DNA of 64,000 nucleotides, from contig JBJXFG010000002.1 of NCBI GenBank assembly GCA_046154665.1, positions 1 to 64,000 of the forward strand, written 5' to 3'. Positions 9,332 through 17,515 of this stretch are shown here, in pieces. Source of the stretch: JAFLCM01 sp046154665 (GTDB taxonomy: Bacteria > Planctomycetota > Phycisphaerae > Phycisphaerales > UBA1924). Positions within the stretch are counted from its first letter, which is position 1; every line of letters begins with the position of its first letter. The translations under genes were made by a program, and so were the position numbers. The notes beneath the pieces were generated by a model, which was not told the DNA's origin, did not search any database, and saw only the letters and a program-made list of their open reading frames with translations.

Positions 9332-9364
9332 AAAAACAAAAACCGGCGGCCCGAGGGCCGCCGG
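9332..9364 (-). terminator. Intrinsic terminator of the DUF1579 gene
   Basis: A perfect 10-bp GC stem (9343-9352 with 9355-9364) is followed on the - strand by GTTTTTGTTTTTG. This is a classical rho-independent terminator about 75 bp past the stop. Confidence 0.85.
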
Positions 9365-9441
9365 AGTGCTTCATCAGGGGAAACCCGAAGCCGCGCCCGC
9401 GCAGCGAGCGCGGGCGTGGGGCGTGGGGCGGGGCGCGGGGA

Positions 9442-10221
9442 TCACTTGCGCGTGTAGGTGATCTCCATGTTCTTCATCATCTTGCCGTCGGGGCCGGGGG
9501 ACCACATCTCGAGCGTGCGGGTCTTGTCGTCGATGATCGTTGCGACGCTCTTGGTCTTGGTCATCTTGCCCAGCGCCATGTTCCAGTTCTCGCCCTCGGA
9601 GGTCAGCACCTTGCCGGTGGCGTCCACCGTGCCGGTCTCGATCATGATGCCGGTGCTCATGTTGTCGTACCACGTGCTGACAAACTTCTTCTGGTAGTTG
9701 TCATAGCCCATGGTCGAGACGCCCTCAAAGGCCGCCGGCCCCATGCCCATGTCAATCTGGCCGCTGACCTTCTCGATGAGGAAGCGACCGCCCATCGACA
9801 TCGTGGCCTCGGAGGTCATCTTCATCTCGCTCGGCGGAGCGCCCGGCGACATGTACGCCTTGGCCGCCAGATCCCAGTTCCCTTCCCACTTCTTCAGCCA
9901 CTCGTGCATCGGGCCGGGGCTCATCCCCTTCATCATCTCGGCCATCATCTTCTCATCGGGCATCCCACTGCCCGCTGCCGGCTTGCCGTCACCCCCGCCC
10001 ATCGCCTTCTTCGCGGCCTCCTCGGCCTGCTTCTTCATCTCCTCGGCCTTCTTCTTGGCCTGCTCCATCGCGTCCTTCGCGGCGTCCTTGGTCTGGTCCG
10101 TCACCTGGTCCTTCGAGGGCATCGGCGGCGTCGAGGGCATCCCGCCCTGCGCCAGCAACACGCTCGCGCACACGCCGCTACACGCAACCAGCATCAACGA
10201 CCGTTTCAGCAGATTCGACAT
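9442..10221 (-). CDS. Secreted DUF1579 domain protein
   Basis: 259 residues. Signal peptide about 1-25 (ending LLAQGG). A charged Lys/Ala/Glu-rich helical linker (about 35-75, repeated KKKAEEMKKQAEEAAKKA) looks like coiled coil. The DUF1579 beta domain (about 100-259) starts at GPMHEWLKKWEGNWDL and includes GGRFLIEKVSG and TMGYDNYQKKFVSTWYDNMSTG. The domain belongs to a lipocalin-like fold of unknown function common in planctomycetes. The ATG is preceded by AAGGAGA at good spacing. It is unlinked to its neighbours and has its own terminator. Confidence 0.85.
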   Translation of the reverse strand: MSNLLKRSLMLVACSGVCASVLLAQGGMPSTPPMPSKDQVTDQTKDAAKDAMEQAKKKAEEMKKQAEEAAKKAMGGGDGKPAAGSGMPDEKMMAEMMKGMSPGPMHEWLKKWEGNWDLAAKAYMSPGAPPSEMKMTSEATMSMGGRFLIEKVSGQIDMGMGPAAFEGVSTMGYDNYQKKFVSTWYDNMSTGIMIETGTVDATGKVLTSEGENWNMALGKMTKTKSVATIIDDKTRTLEMWSPGPDGKMMKNMEITYTRK

Positions 10222-10422
10222 GACAAGTCTCCTTCAGAAAATTCGGGCCCAAGCCCACACCAAGATCGCGCCGGGCGACACCCCGGCCCGAGGCATGGCG
10301 GCCGACCCGTCAAATGACCTCACAACGCCGCTTCGACACGCCCATGGGCGAAGCGTGCCCGAGAACTCGGCCCACACGGCCGAGATTCCCTCGGGACACC
10401 TCAAGTATACCCGAGCAAACCC

Positions 10423-10977
10423 CTATCGCAAGCCCCTTCCCGGACGTGCAAGACCGACCCGCACGAGCCCGACCTGTGCCGCAACCGGCTGATACGCCGG
10501 CACTTCCACCAGCGCGCCGATCCACGGCTCATCGTCGAGCGGCGGTTCGAGCGCCGCGAGTTGGCTGTCCAGCAGCGCCGCGGGCATGAAGTGGGCCCCC
10601 TGCCGCGCCCGCATCGCTTCACGGATCGCCGGCGCTCCGCTCACCATGAATGCCACGAGCGCCCCGGGGGCCGGGAGCCCTTCGAGCAGCCGCTCGCGAT
10701 ACAGCCGCTTCAACGCCGAGCACGCCAGCACCACCGATTCACCTCGCGCCAGACCTTCGTCGATCCGCCGGCGCAAAGCCTCCAGCCACGGCCAACGGTC
10801 CTCATCGCCCAGCGCCACCCCCGCGCTCATCTTGCGGATGTTCGCCTCGGGGTGGAACGCGTCACCCTCCACAAACACCCACGGCGGCCCCAGCGCCGAC
10901 GCCAACGCCGAGCCCAGCGTGGATTTTCCCACGCCCGACACGCCCATCACCAGGATGACTCGAATCGGCACGCTCAT
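10423..10977 (-). CDS. gntK: Gluconokinase
   Basis: 184 residues, close to the usual GntK length. It phosphorylates D-gluconate to 6-phosphogluconate with ATP, feeding the pentose phosphate or Entner-Doudoroff route. The P-loop GVSGVGKST is at 12-20, FVEGDAFHPEANIRKMSAG matches the substrate-binding GDxxHPxxNxxKM block, and ACSALKRLYRERL is the typical lid-region motif. No clear ribosome site is seen before the ATG. It lies 33 bp after the phosphatase gene on the same strand, so the two may be cotranscribed. There is no other gluconate gene nearby. Confidence 0.92.
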   Translation of the reverse strand: MSVPIRVILVMGVSGVGKSTLGSALASALGPPWVFVEGDAFHPEANIRKMSAGVALGDEDRWPWLEALRRRIDEGLARGESVVLACSALKRLYRERLLEGLPAPGALVAFMVSGAPAIREAMRARQGAHFMPAALLDSQLAALEPPLDDEPWIGALVEVPAYQPVAAQVGLVRVGLARPGRGLR

Positions 10978-11010
10978 GCCAAAAGGTGAAGCTCCGTCAA
11001 ACCGCCGTCG

Positions 11011-11598
11011 TCACGCCCCGCGTGATTCCTTCAGAAGCTCATCCAACATCCCCGCACAAGCCCGCTCCACCATCGCGTACACCTCATCAAACGCCTCATC
11101 CGGCTCGCTGTACGGATCGGGCACCTCGAGCTCCGCCTCGCTGCGTCCGGCCAGCAGCGGATCAAACGACCGCAGCAACCTCACCCGCTCAGGCGGGGCA
11201 CCCAACGCCGTCATGCGTCGGCAGTTCTGACGGTCCATCCCGATGAGCCAATGAAAGCCCCTCCCCCACGGGGCCGGTTGAAAGTCATCGTCAGGAGAAA
11301 GCACCCGGGCCCGGTGCGTGAGCTCGATGCCGTGCTTCCGCGCCACGGCACGCGAGCGCGGGTCGGCGAGTTCGCCGCTGTGCCAGTCGCCCGTGCCGCA
11401 GGAATCCACCCGGAACCGCTCAAGCACGCCGCGCTGCCGCGCCAGGTGCACGAACACACCCTCCGCAAGAGGCGACCGGCAGATGTTCCCGAGGCAGACA
11501 AACAGCACGCCGATGGGCGACTGGAAGGGCTGCGGGCCGGATCGAGAGGAGGCGGGCGGCGTCAAGGAACCCAGAGCGTAGCCGTGATCGAGTAGCAT
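11011..11598 (-). CDS. Low-molecular-weight protein-tyrosine-phosphatase
   Basis: 195 residues. The P-loop CLGNICRS (Cys35 to Arg41, CX5R) and the late DPY (general acid Asp) define the family. About 27 extra residues precede the catalytic domain, and an insert carrying QPAPWGRGFHWLIGMD lies between the usual strands. Such enzymes dephosphorylate tyrosine kinases of exopolysaccharide systems or act more broadly. The arsenate-reductase branch is unlikely since the resolving cysteine pair is absent. The start codon lies inside a 10-bp hairpin (11596-11619) that also covers GAGAG, so initiation may be structure-controlled. Gluconokinase follows closely. Confidence 0.85.
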   Translation of the reverse strand: MLLDHGYALGSLTPPASSRSGPQPFQSPIGVLFVCLGNICRSPLAEGVFVHLARQRGVLERFRVDSCGTGDWHSGELADPRSRAVARKHGIELTHRARVLSPDDDFQPAPWGRGFHWLIGMDRQNCRRMTALGAPPERVRLLRSFDPLLAGRSEAELEVPDPYSEPDEAFDEVYAMVERACAGMLDELLKESRGA

Positions 11599-11619
11599 GC
11601 TCTCGTCTTCGAGAGCATG
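11596..11619. promoter_or_regulatory. Perfect hairpin over the phosphatase start codon
   Basis: CATGCTCTCG (11596-11605), loop TCTT, CGAGAGCATG (11610-11619). In the - strand mRNA the stem pairs the GAGAG ribosome-site candidate and the AUG with upstream sequence. It also lies 65 bp before the + strand FGE-like gene, so an operator role is equally possible. Confidence 0.5.
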
Positions 11620-11683
11620 AGGATCAACCCGCGCGCCGATATCATCCGGGCATTCTCCCGCCGCACAGACCAGGAGCCATTCG

Positions 11684-12739
11684 ATGCCACGATCCCCCGC
11701 GATACACGCGATTGTCCCCGCGCTCGCCGTGATGTTCGCCCCACCGTGTCCGTCCCCGATCGGCCCGCACGCCGCCGCCGGGCCAATCCCCCCCGATTAC
11801 GGCTTCCAGTGGGCCACCATCACCCACCCCGGCAACGCGCCGTATGTGCAGGACCGCGGGCCCGAGCTCCCGCCGCTGCTCTACGGCGGGGTCAACTCCA
11901 CCTTCCGCATCAGCAAGACCGAGGTCGCCGCGCGGGAGTGGCTGGAGTTCGCCAATGCGTTTGTCAGCCAGGGCGATCCGTTCGAGATCGGCCAGCAAGT
12001 GGACAGCACCACGCTCCAGACGGTCTACGGGCCGGGCGCGGTGCCGGTCCGGTTTTTGCTTATCCCTGGGCAGGCAACGGAGAGAATCGCTGTGAGTGAA
12101 GTTTCCTGGTTCAACGCCGCCAGATACTGCAACTGGCTCCACAACAACAAGGAGCGGACGGTCGCTGCGCTCGAATACGGGGCGTACGACCTGCGCGGGT
12201 TCAACGACGGTATCGCTGAGGATCATGCCGGGCCGCAGCCGCGGCTGGCGGGTGCGAAGTTCTTCCTGCCGAACAAGGACGAGTGGGTGAAGGCGGTTCA
12301 TTTCGACCCGAACCGCAACGGCTCGGACCAGCCGGGGTACTGGCAGTACCCGTATTCAAGCGACACGGCCCCGGTGGTGGGCGCGCCGGGAGTCGGGCAG
12401 ACCAATACCGGCTTGGACTTCTCGGCGGGTCAGTTGGCGTTCCGCGTGGGGGCGTATCCGGACGCCGTGACGCCGTGGGGGTTGCTGGATGCTTCGGGGG
12501 GGGTGAGTGAGTGGTTGGAGGGGCGGAGGCCGTTTGATAGTAAAGCGAGTTGGGACGGGTCTTCGTGGAGTGCTTCCTTCGGCCCTGCTTCAACCGATCG
12601 AATCGAACTGGGTGGAGGTCAGAGTATCAGTGGCTCCAGCTTTCTTGGCTTTCGCATCGCGTCCATCGTGCCAGCACCAGCAGCCATGGTGTTGTGCATC
12701 CTGGGCTTTTCGCTGGTGGTTCAAGAACGAAGGAGATAG
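11684..12739 (+). CDS. Secreted formylglycine-generating-enzyme (SUMF1) family protein with PEP-CTERM-like tail, copy 1
   Basis: 351 residues; AGGAG at 11672-11676 supports the ATG. Signal peptide to about residue 32. The FGE-sulfatase fold is shown by FRISKTEVAAREWLEF, VSWFNAARYCNWLHN, FFLPNKDEWVKAVHF, WGLLDASGGVSEW and FLGFRIAS. The catalytic cysteine pair of true FGE, normally in the C-terminal RGGSW...C...C block, is missing, so sulfatase activation is unlikely; a binding role is more probable. The C-terminus VPAPAAMVLCILGF...QERRR is a PEP-CTERM-like sorting signal. It is a paralogue of the protein at 30948-32132. Its sulfatase substrate, if any, is not in the window. Confidence 0.82.
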   Translation: MPRSPAIHAIVPALAVMFAPPCPSPIGPHAAAGPIPPDYGFQWATITHPGNAPYVQDRGPELPPLLYGGVNSTFRISKTEVAAREWLEFANAFVSQGDPFEIGQQVDSTTLQTVYGPGAVPVRFLLIPGQATERIAVSEVSWFNAARYCNWLHNNKERTVAALEYGAYDLRGFNDGIAEDHAGPQPRLAGAKFFLPNKDEWVKAVHFDPNRNGSDQPGYWQYPYSSDTAPVVGAPGVGQTNTGLDFSAGQLAFRVGAYPDAVTPWGLLDASGGVSEWLEGRRPFDSKASWDGSSWSASFGPASTDRIELGGGQSISGSSFLGFRIASIVPAPAAMVLCILGFSLVVQERRR

Positions 12740-12792
12740 GCAGGTGGCGGGGGGCTGGGACCGGGGGGCGGTCGCGACGGCGATTAAGTGAT

Positions 12793-13218
12793 TCACGGCC
12801 GCGGCATCGGCTCGAGGGCACGGCGCGCGGGTTCAATCGGGATGATCCGAACCGCGTCCTTCCCGCCGCGGAGCAGTAGGTCGCTCATCACGCCGCGACC
12901 GTCGGGGGTGAGGCCCGCTTCAAGCACCCGGGGTCCGAACGGGATCGCGCCCGTTCCCGTCTGGGTGATCTCGACCAAGACTTCGCCGTGATTCTGAAAA
13001 GAAACCGACCGCGGCAAAACACGCACCTCGGCGACCCGGAACGGCTTGCCCTTATCAAGGTCCGGGCGAACCACCGGGTGGCGGTCGAGCGGGTTCCGGC
13101 CCGGAGCGATGGGCTCGCCCCAATGCCGATAGTCCCAACGCAGTTGATATGGAGCGACGAACCGCGGCGCGGCGTGCGAGCCGGCGGCGAGCATCATCGC
13201 GATATAGAGGCCGTGCAT
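12793..13218 (-). CDS. Small secreted protein of unknown function
   Basis: 141 residues from an ATG preceded by GGAGG (the longer frame upstream has no support). A short signal peptide (MHGLYIAMMLAAGSHAAP) is followed by a compact domain with DYRHWGEPI, PDLDKGKPF, VLVEITQTGTGAIPFGP and a basic-proline end. I do not recognise the family. Convergent with the FGE-like gene (53 bp between stops) and divergent from mreB. Probably periplasmic or extracellular. Confidence 0.6.
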   Translation of the reverse strand: MHGLYIAMMLAAGSHAAPRFVAPYQLRWDYRHWGEPIAPGRNPLDRHPVVRPDLDKGKPFRVAEVRVLPRSVSFQNHGEVLVEITQTGTGAIPFGPRVLEAGLTPDGRGVMSDLLLRGGKDAVRIIPIEPARRALEPMPRP

Positions 13219-13553
13219 CGGAACCTCCGGGTTCGTGAACCGCCGCACTATAGGGCGGCTTTTCGAGAGCACTTTGCGCGGCGGGCCGCTTGCCGGAGTG
13301 CGGCGTCTTCGCTGCACCCCGATTCAGTCAGTGGGCGCAAGCCCGAACGGGATACGCCCAACGCGGCGTACCCCGGCGCCCGACTCCGGCCCCCGCCGGG
13401 GCGTTTCATTTCCGCCCTTCGGGGCCCCGATCCGATAAAGTGCTGGATGGCGGGTCGGGCTGGCCCTCCCGCCCCGCCCGCCCCCCTAACGTTCTTCGAC
13501 CTGCTTTTCCTCAAAGCCGCCGCGCTTTTCTCCCCGCCTCCCGGAGCCCCCCA

Positions 13554-14603
13554 TTGCTGCTCGACAGCCTACTCAGTTGGTTCAGCGTCGACATGGGCAT
13601 TGACCTGGGGACGTGCAACACCCTGGTCTCGGTTCGCGGCGAGGGCATCGTGCTCAACGAGCCCTCGGTGGTCGCGGTGCGCAAGGGCACCAACATCGTG
13701 CTGAACAACGGCGAGGCGGTCGGCTGGAAAGCCAAGGAGATGCTGGGCAAGACGCCGGGGTCGATCACCGCCATCCGTCCGCTCAAGGAAGGCGTCATCT
13801 CCGACTTTGACATCACCGAGGCGATGCTGTCGTACTTCATCCGCAAGGTGAACGGGCGGCACCGCTTCGTCGGCCCGCGCGTCATCATCGCGGTGCCCTC
13901 CGGGATCACGGCGGTCGAGAAGAAGGCTGTGATGCAGTCCGCCGAACGGGCCGGGGCGCGGCTGGTGTATCTGGTCGAAGAGCCGTTGGCGGCGGCAATC
14001 GGGGCCGGGCTGCCGTTCGCCGAGGCCACCGCGAGCATGATCGTTGACATCGGGGGCGGGACGACCGACGTGGCGATCCTCTCGCTCGCCGACATCGCCG
14101 CGTGCGAATCGCTGCGCGTGGCCGGCGACGACATGGACGAAGCCGTCATCAGCCACATGAAGAAGCAGTACAACCTGGTCATCGGCGAGCAGACCGCCGA
14201 GCGGGTGAAGATCGAGGTCGGCTCGGCGGCACCGGTGGGCCCGGAGACGACGATGGAAGTCCGCGGGCGCGACATGGTCTCCGGCCTGCCGCGCAAGGCC
14301 GTCGTGACGAGCGAGGAAATCCGCGAAGCACTCCTCGAACCCGTCGGGGCCATCACCCAGGCCGTGCTCCGAACCCTCGAACGCGCCGAGCCCGAACTGG
14401 CGGCGGATCTCGTCGTCAACGGCGTCACCCTCGCTGGCGGCGGGGCCCTGCTCCGCGGCATCGACGTGGTCATCGAAAAGGCCACCGGCATGAAGGTGCT
14501 GATCGCCGACGACCCCCTCACCTGCGTGGCTCGAGGCACCAGCCAGTTCCTCGACAACTTCGAGGCGTGGAAGGCGACCATCGAGAGCAGCGTGGACGAT
14601 TGA
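13554..14603 (+). CDS. mreB: Rod shape-determining protein MreB
   Basis: 349 residues, the normal MreB length. Start is a TTG at 13554 with GGAG at 13543-13546; this gives MLLDSLLSWFSVDMGIDLGT, the usual amphipathic leader, whereas the longer frame runs into non-coding sequence. Actin-fold signatures: GIDLGTCNTLV (phosphate 1; cysteine where alanine is usual), VDIGGGTTDVA (phosphate 2) and LAGGGALLRGID (adenosine). Filaments under the inner membrane direct the elongation machinery. First gene of mreB-mreC-mreD. A 221-bp gap with an inverted pair of 8-bp repeat arrays separates it from mreC, which is unusual for this operon. Confidence 0.95.
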   Translation: MLLDSLLSWFSVDMGIDLGTCNTLVSVRGEGIVLNEPSVVAVRKGTNIVLNNGEAVGWKAKEMLGKTPGSITAIRPLKEGVISDFDITEAMLSYFIRKVNGRHRFVGPRVIIAVPSGITAVEKKAVMQSAERAGARLVYLVEEPLAAAIGAGLPFAEATASMIVDIGGGTTDVAILSLADIAACESLRVAGDDMDEAVISHMKKQYNLVIGEQTAERVKIEVGSAAPVGPETTMEVRGRDMVSGLPRKAVVTSEEIREALLEPVGAITQAVLRTLERAEPELAADLVVNGVTLAGGGALLRGIDVVIEKATGMKVLIADDPLTCVARGTSQFLDNFEAWKATIESSVDD

Positions 14604-14608
14604 ACAGC

Positions 14609-14816
14609 AGCAAAGCAGCAAATCAGCAAAGCAGCAAATGCTGGTGATCTGTGATCGGCGGTTGAGCCCCGCGCCCGCCGGCGTACCACAAGAACGATGA
14701 CGACCTTTGCAGCACATACCCCCGCAAAGCACCGGACCCCCAATCCGCCTTTGCTGCTTTGCTGATTTGCTGTTTTCCCCTTGGCTGCTTTGCTGATTTG
14801 CTGCTTTGCTGTTTTA
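14609..14816. repeat. Inverted pair of degenerate 8-bp arrays between mreB and mreC
   Basis: Left array 14609-14640 is four exact-period units AGCAAAGC, AGCAAATC, AGCAAAGC, AGCAAATG. The right array (about 14750-14816) carries the same units in reverse complement (TTTGCTGC, TTTGCTGA), so the two could form a long imperfect hairpin with a loop of about 110 bp. Nothing gene-like lies between. Confidence 0.8.
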
Positions 14817-14824
14817 CTCCCCTC

Positions 14825-15769
14825 TTGCCCCGCGGCCTGTTCAACCCCCGCACCCGCTTCGCCCTCACACTGCTGGGCGTGCTGATGCTCGCGCTGCTCC
14901 CCGTGAAGTGGCTCGGATGGCTCAAGGGGCTTCGCAACCCGGTGGACGTGATCGTGCGGCCCGTGAGCGGGCCGATGGCCTCGCTCTCCACATGGCTGCG
15001 CCCGGCCCAGCGCCCGGGGGGCGGCGACGGAGCGGGGGGGCTGTCCGATGAAGCATCCGAGATCGAGCGCCAGCGCGACGAGTTCAAGTGGCTCTACCTC
15101 CGCGAGGTCGACCGCAACGCCGAGCTCGAGGCTCTGGTGCGCGATCTGCAGGGCGGGAGCGCCTGGTCACGCCCCCCCGGCGTGCGCCGACTCGAAGCCC
15201 CGCGCGTCGGCTCAGACCCCGCCGCGGGAACCGTCGACTATCGGCGCGGCTCGCTCGACGGCGTCGGGCTCGGCTCGGTCGCCGTGGCGCGGCGGTCGGA
15301 GCAGATCGTCGGCGTCGCGACGGATGTCCGCGCCAACGTGACCAGCTTCCGGCTTCTCACCGACAAGCGTTTGCAGCCGCCGTTCGCCGAGGGCGTGGTC
15401 ATGCCTGAGGGGGCCGTCACGGTGGCGCAGCTGCAGACGCTGCCGCGGTGCCAGCTCCGGCCCGTGGGCGATGGGACGCTGGTGGATGAGAACGTCGGGG
15501 TGACCTCCGCCGACGCGATCGCACCGGGCATGATCGTGCGTCTCAACGACCCTTCCTGGCCCGACGCGGCCCGCATGCTGGTGCTCGGGCGCGTGGTGCG
15601 CGTCGAGCCCTCGGAGAACCCGCTGTACCGGCGCGTGGTGGTGCGGCCAGAGCTGGACGTCGCCCGCACGCACAGCGTGATCATTCAGTTCCCCGCGGGG
15701 GGTGGCGGCGCGGGGGACGGGGCAGCCCCGATTGATGGGGGACGGGGAGAAATCGGGGGCCCGCGTTGA
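14825..15769 (+). CDS. mreC: Rod shape-determining protein MreC
   Basis: 314 residues from a TTG at 14825. The start is uncertain because the upstream in-frame ATG at 14759 would translate the repeat array, and no ribosome site is evident. One membrane segment (FALTLLGVLMLALLPV, about 10-26), a coiled-coil stretch (SEIERQRDEFKWLYLREVDR), then the periplasmic beta-barrel domain with GSVAVARRSEQIVGVA and TSADAIAPGMIVRLND. MreC links MreB to the penicillin-binding proteins. The tail is Gly-rich. Its TGA overlaps the TTG of mreD (TTGA). Identity rests on context plus architecture. Confidence 0.85.
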   Translation: MPRGLFNPRTRFALTLLGVLMLALLPVKWLGWLKGLRNPVDVIVRPVSGPMASLSTWLRPAQRPGGGDGAGGLSDEASEIERQRDEFKWLYLREVDRNAELEALVRDLQGGSAWSRPPGVRRLEAPRVGSDPAAGTVDYRRGSLDGVGLGSVAVARRSEQIVGVATDVRANVTSFRLLTDKRLQPPFAEGVVMPEGAVTVAQLQTLPRCQLRPVGDGTLVDENVGVTSADAIAPGMIVRLNDPSWPDAARMLVLGRVVRVEPSENPLYRRVVVRPELDVARTHSVIIQFPAGGGGAGDGAAPIDGGRGEIGGPR

Positions 15770-16350
15770 ACGTCCTCGTCGCCGCGTTCGCCGCGTGGAT
15801 TGCCCTGGGGCTCGAGGTCGGCCTGCGCGACGCCTTCTTGCTGGGCGAGCGCGACATCGCCCCGCACTTCACCCTCATCCTGGTCACCTTCATCGCCTGC
15901 TGGGCCCGAAGAGACCACGCCCTGTGGTTCGGCCTCATCCTCGGCGTGCTCATGGACCTGCTGACCAGCGTCGCCCTCACCACCGGCGACAACGCCACCA
16001 TCATCGGCCCCCGCGCCCTGGGCTACACCGCGGCGGCGTACACCGCCTACATCCTCCGCGCGTGGATGTACCGGCGGCACGCGCTGGCCGTCGCCTTCCT
16101 CAGCGCTACTGCGGCGCTGGTCGGGGGCGTCTTCATCGTCGCCGTGCTGCGGGCCCGCGCGATCTATGACCCGGTGCTGGTGAGTTCCGCCGCGGCGGAA
16201 CTGGGCGTGCAGGCGGGGTCGGCGCTCTACACGGGTTTGGTGGCGATCCCGCTGGCGTTTGTGCTGGGGTGGGTGAGGCCGCTGTTCAGGTTTCCGACGC
16301 AGGGGCGCGGGGGTGGGGGGGGGCGGAGCGGTTTTTCAAATGCTCGATGA
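15766..16350 (+). CDS. mreD: Rod shape-determining protein MreD-like membrane protein
   Basis: 194 residues, about five hydrophobic segments (for example VAAFAAWIALGLEVGL, FTLILVTFIACWA, LWFGLILGVLMDLLTS, ALAVAFLSATAALVGG). GLILGVLMDLLTSVALTTGDN corresponds to the conserved MreD G.xxGLLxDLL block. It starts at TTG overlapping the mreC stop, so it is translationally coupled. It sits in the inner membrane as part of the elongasome. The C-terminus becomes Gly/Arg-rich, and the stop lies just before an inverted-repeat element. Confidence 0.85.
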   Translation: MNVLVAAFAAWIALGLEVGLRDAFLLGERDIAPHFTLILVTFIACWARRDHALWFGLILGVLMDLLTSVALTTGDNATIIGPRALGYTAAAYTAYILRAWMYRRHALAVAFLSATAALVGGVFIVAVLRARAIYDPVLVSSAAAELGVQAGSALYTGLVAIPLAFVLGWVRPLFRFPTQGRGGGGGRSGFSNAR

Positions 16351-16357
16351 GGCGGAG

Positions 16358-16442
16358 GGTGGCATGGTCAAACTTGTTTGGCCATGCTCCGGGCGTTGCC
16401 GAGTGGTTCGGAGCATGGCCAAGAAGACTTGGCCATGCCACC
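16358..16442. repeat. 33-bp inverted repeat element (family C) between mreD and nuoE
   Basis: Left arm 16358-16390 begins GGTGGCATGG and ends GCCATGCTCC. Right arm 16410-16442 is its near reverse complement, ending CCATGCCACC. Each arm has an internal palindrome (TTGGCCA type). The loop is 19 bp. It starts with the GTGGCA word seen in the hairpins at 62134-62344. Confidence 0.75.
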
Positions 16443-16536
16443 CGTCGTACGCGCAAGGCAACTCTCGCCGCTACCATGCCCCCCACTCAAATCCCGCCCA
16501 AGAGCGGGGCCGACGACGAACTCGGAGCACCCATCC

Positions 16537-17088
16537 ATGGCGTGGATCACCAAGCCCTCGGGCACGATGAAGATCGAAAAGCGGGCCGAGCCCTACCTCA
16601 CCCAATCGGTGCGTGAGATGATCACGCGCGACTATCTGCCGCGATTCGAGACCAAGCAGGGTGCCCTGCTGCCCACGCTGCACGCGGTGCAGGAGGAGCA
16701 CGGCTGGCTGCCGCACCAGGCGCTGATCGAGATCGCCGACTTCCTGGGCCTCAAGCCGGCGGACGTGATCGACACGGCGTCGTTCTACGAGGAATACTGG
16801 GTCCGCAAGAAGGGCGACAACGTGATCGCCGTGTGCCGCTCGATCGCGTGTGAGTTCTGCGACCACAAGGCCGTGACCGACGCGTGCCGGGGCAAGCTGG
16901 GCATCGAGGTCGGCGAGACCACCGACGACGGGAAGTTCACCCTCATCGAGATCGAGTGCCTGGGCTCCTGCGGCACCGCCCCGGTCGCCCTGATGAACCA
17001 CACCCTGCACGAAAACCTCGACGCCGCCAAGATGACCAAGATCATCGACGACGCGGCGAAGAAGCCGGCCGGGCACGGGCATCACTGA
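16537..17088 (+). CDS. nuoE: NADH-quinone oxidoreductase subunit E (24-kDa [2Fe-2S] subunit)
   Basis: 183 residues. Carries the thioredoxin-like [2Fe-2S] subunit signatures: LLPTLHAVQEEHGWLP, FYEEYW, and four cluster cysteines Cys100, Cys105, Cys141 and Cys145 (VCRSIACEFC and CLGSCGTAP). In complex I it partners with NuoF and NuoG in the peripheral arm. The ATG at 16537 has GGAG ten bases upstream; the frame extends further but into repeat sequence. No nuoF or nuoG is adjacent, so it is either a dispersed complex I gene or part of a NAD-linked hydrogenase or formate dehydrogenase. Confidence 0.88.
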   Translation: MAWITKPSGTMKIEKRAEPYLTQSVREMITRDYLPRFETKQGALLPTLHAVQEEHGWLPHQALIEIADFLGLKPADVIDTASFYEEYWVRKKGDNVIAVCRSIACEFCDHKAVTDACRGKLGIEVGETTDDGKFTLIEIECLGSCGTAPVALMNHTLHENLDAAKMTKIIDDAAKKPAGHGHH

Positions 17089-17115
17089 AGTGATCGGCCG
17101 CTACCACGCGGCTTG

Positions 17116-17150
17116 AACCGAATCCTGAGCGCAAGCTCAGGGCCAGGGCA
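17116..17150. repeat. Left inverted repeat flanking the MNT/HEPN pair
   Basis: Contains CCTGAGC-GCAA-GCTCAGG (17124-17141, GNRA-type loop). The run from ACCGA through CTCAGGGCC is about 85 percent identical, in inverted orientation, to 17887-17922 on the other side of the toxin-antitoxin-like pair. Confidence 0.65.
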
Positions 17151-17191
17151 CGCTCCTCCAGAACGCCCCGGCCAGCGCATAGGATTCCGTC

Positions 17192-17515
17192 ATGCCGCAC
17201 GACTGCGTGACATCCCAGCTGGAGCATCTCAGGGCGTTGTGCGTGAAGCACCGGGTGCGCCGTCTGGACATCTTCGGCTCCGCGGCGGACAGCAACGGCG
17301 ACCGCTTCGAGTCCGGGCGCAGCGACGTGGATTTCCTGGTGGAGTTCGAGCCCCAGCCGCGAGCGGGCTTTGACGACGTGTACTTCCAGTTGCTCGACGA
17401 TCTCCGCGCCTTGTTCGGGACGAAGGTTGATCTGGTCGAGGCCGGCGCGGTGCGGAACCGATTCTTCCGGGCTTCGGTCGAGGCCACACGGACGCCGATC
17501 TATGCCGCCGCGTGA
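17192..17515 (+). CDS. MNT-family nucleotidyltransferase (putative antitoxin of a HEPN/MNT pair)
   Basis: 107 residues, typical for minimal nucleotidyltransferases. The active site is visible as DIFGSAADS followed by SDVDFLVEF (GS...DxD), with a few more residues than usual between them. In characterised HEPN/MNT systems this enzyme adds AMP to the HEPN RNase and inactivates it. No ribosome site is clear. Its last 14 bases overlap the HEPN start (17502), the usual tight coupling. The module lies between nuoE and a peptidase gene with inverted repeats on both sides, which suggests it moved in as a unit. Confidence 0.8.
   Translation: MPHDCVTSQLEHLRALCVKHRVRRLDIFGSAADSNGDRFESGRSDVDFLVEFEPQPRAGFDDVYFQLLDDLRALFGTKVDLVEAGAVRNRFFRASVEATRTPIYAAA

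Noticed and set aside
14609..14816. CRISPR array
   Set aside because: Units are 8 bp without spacers and appear as inverted arms, so it does not fit repeat-spacer structure.
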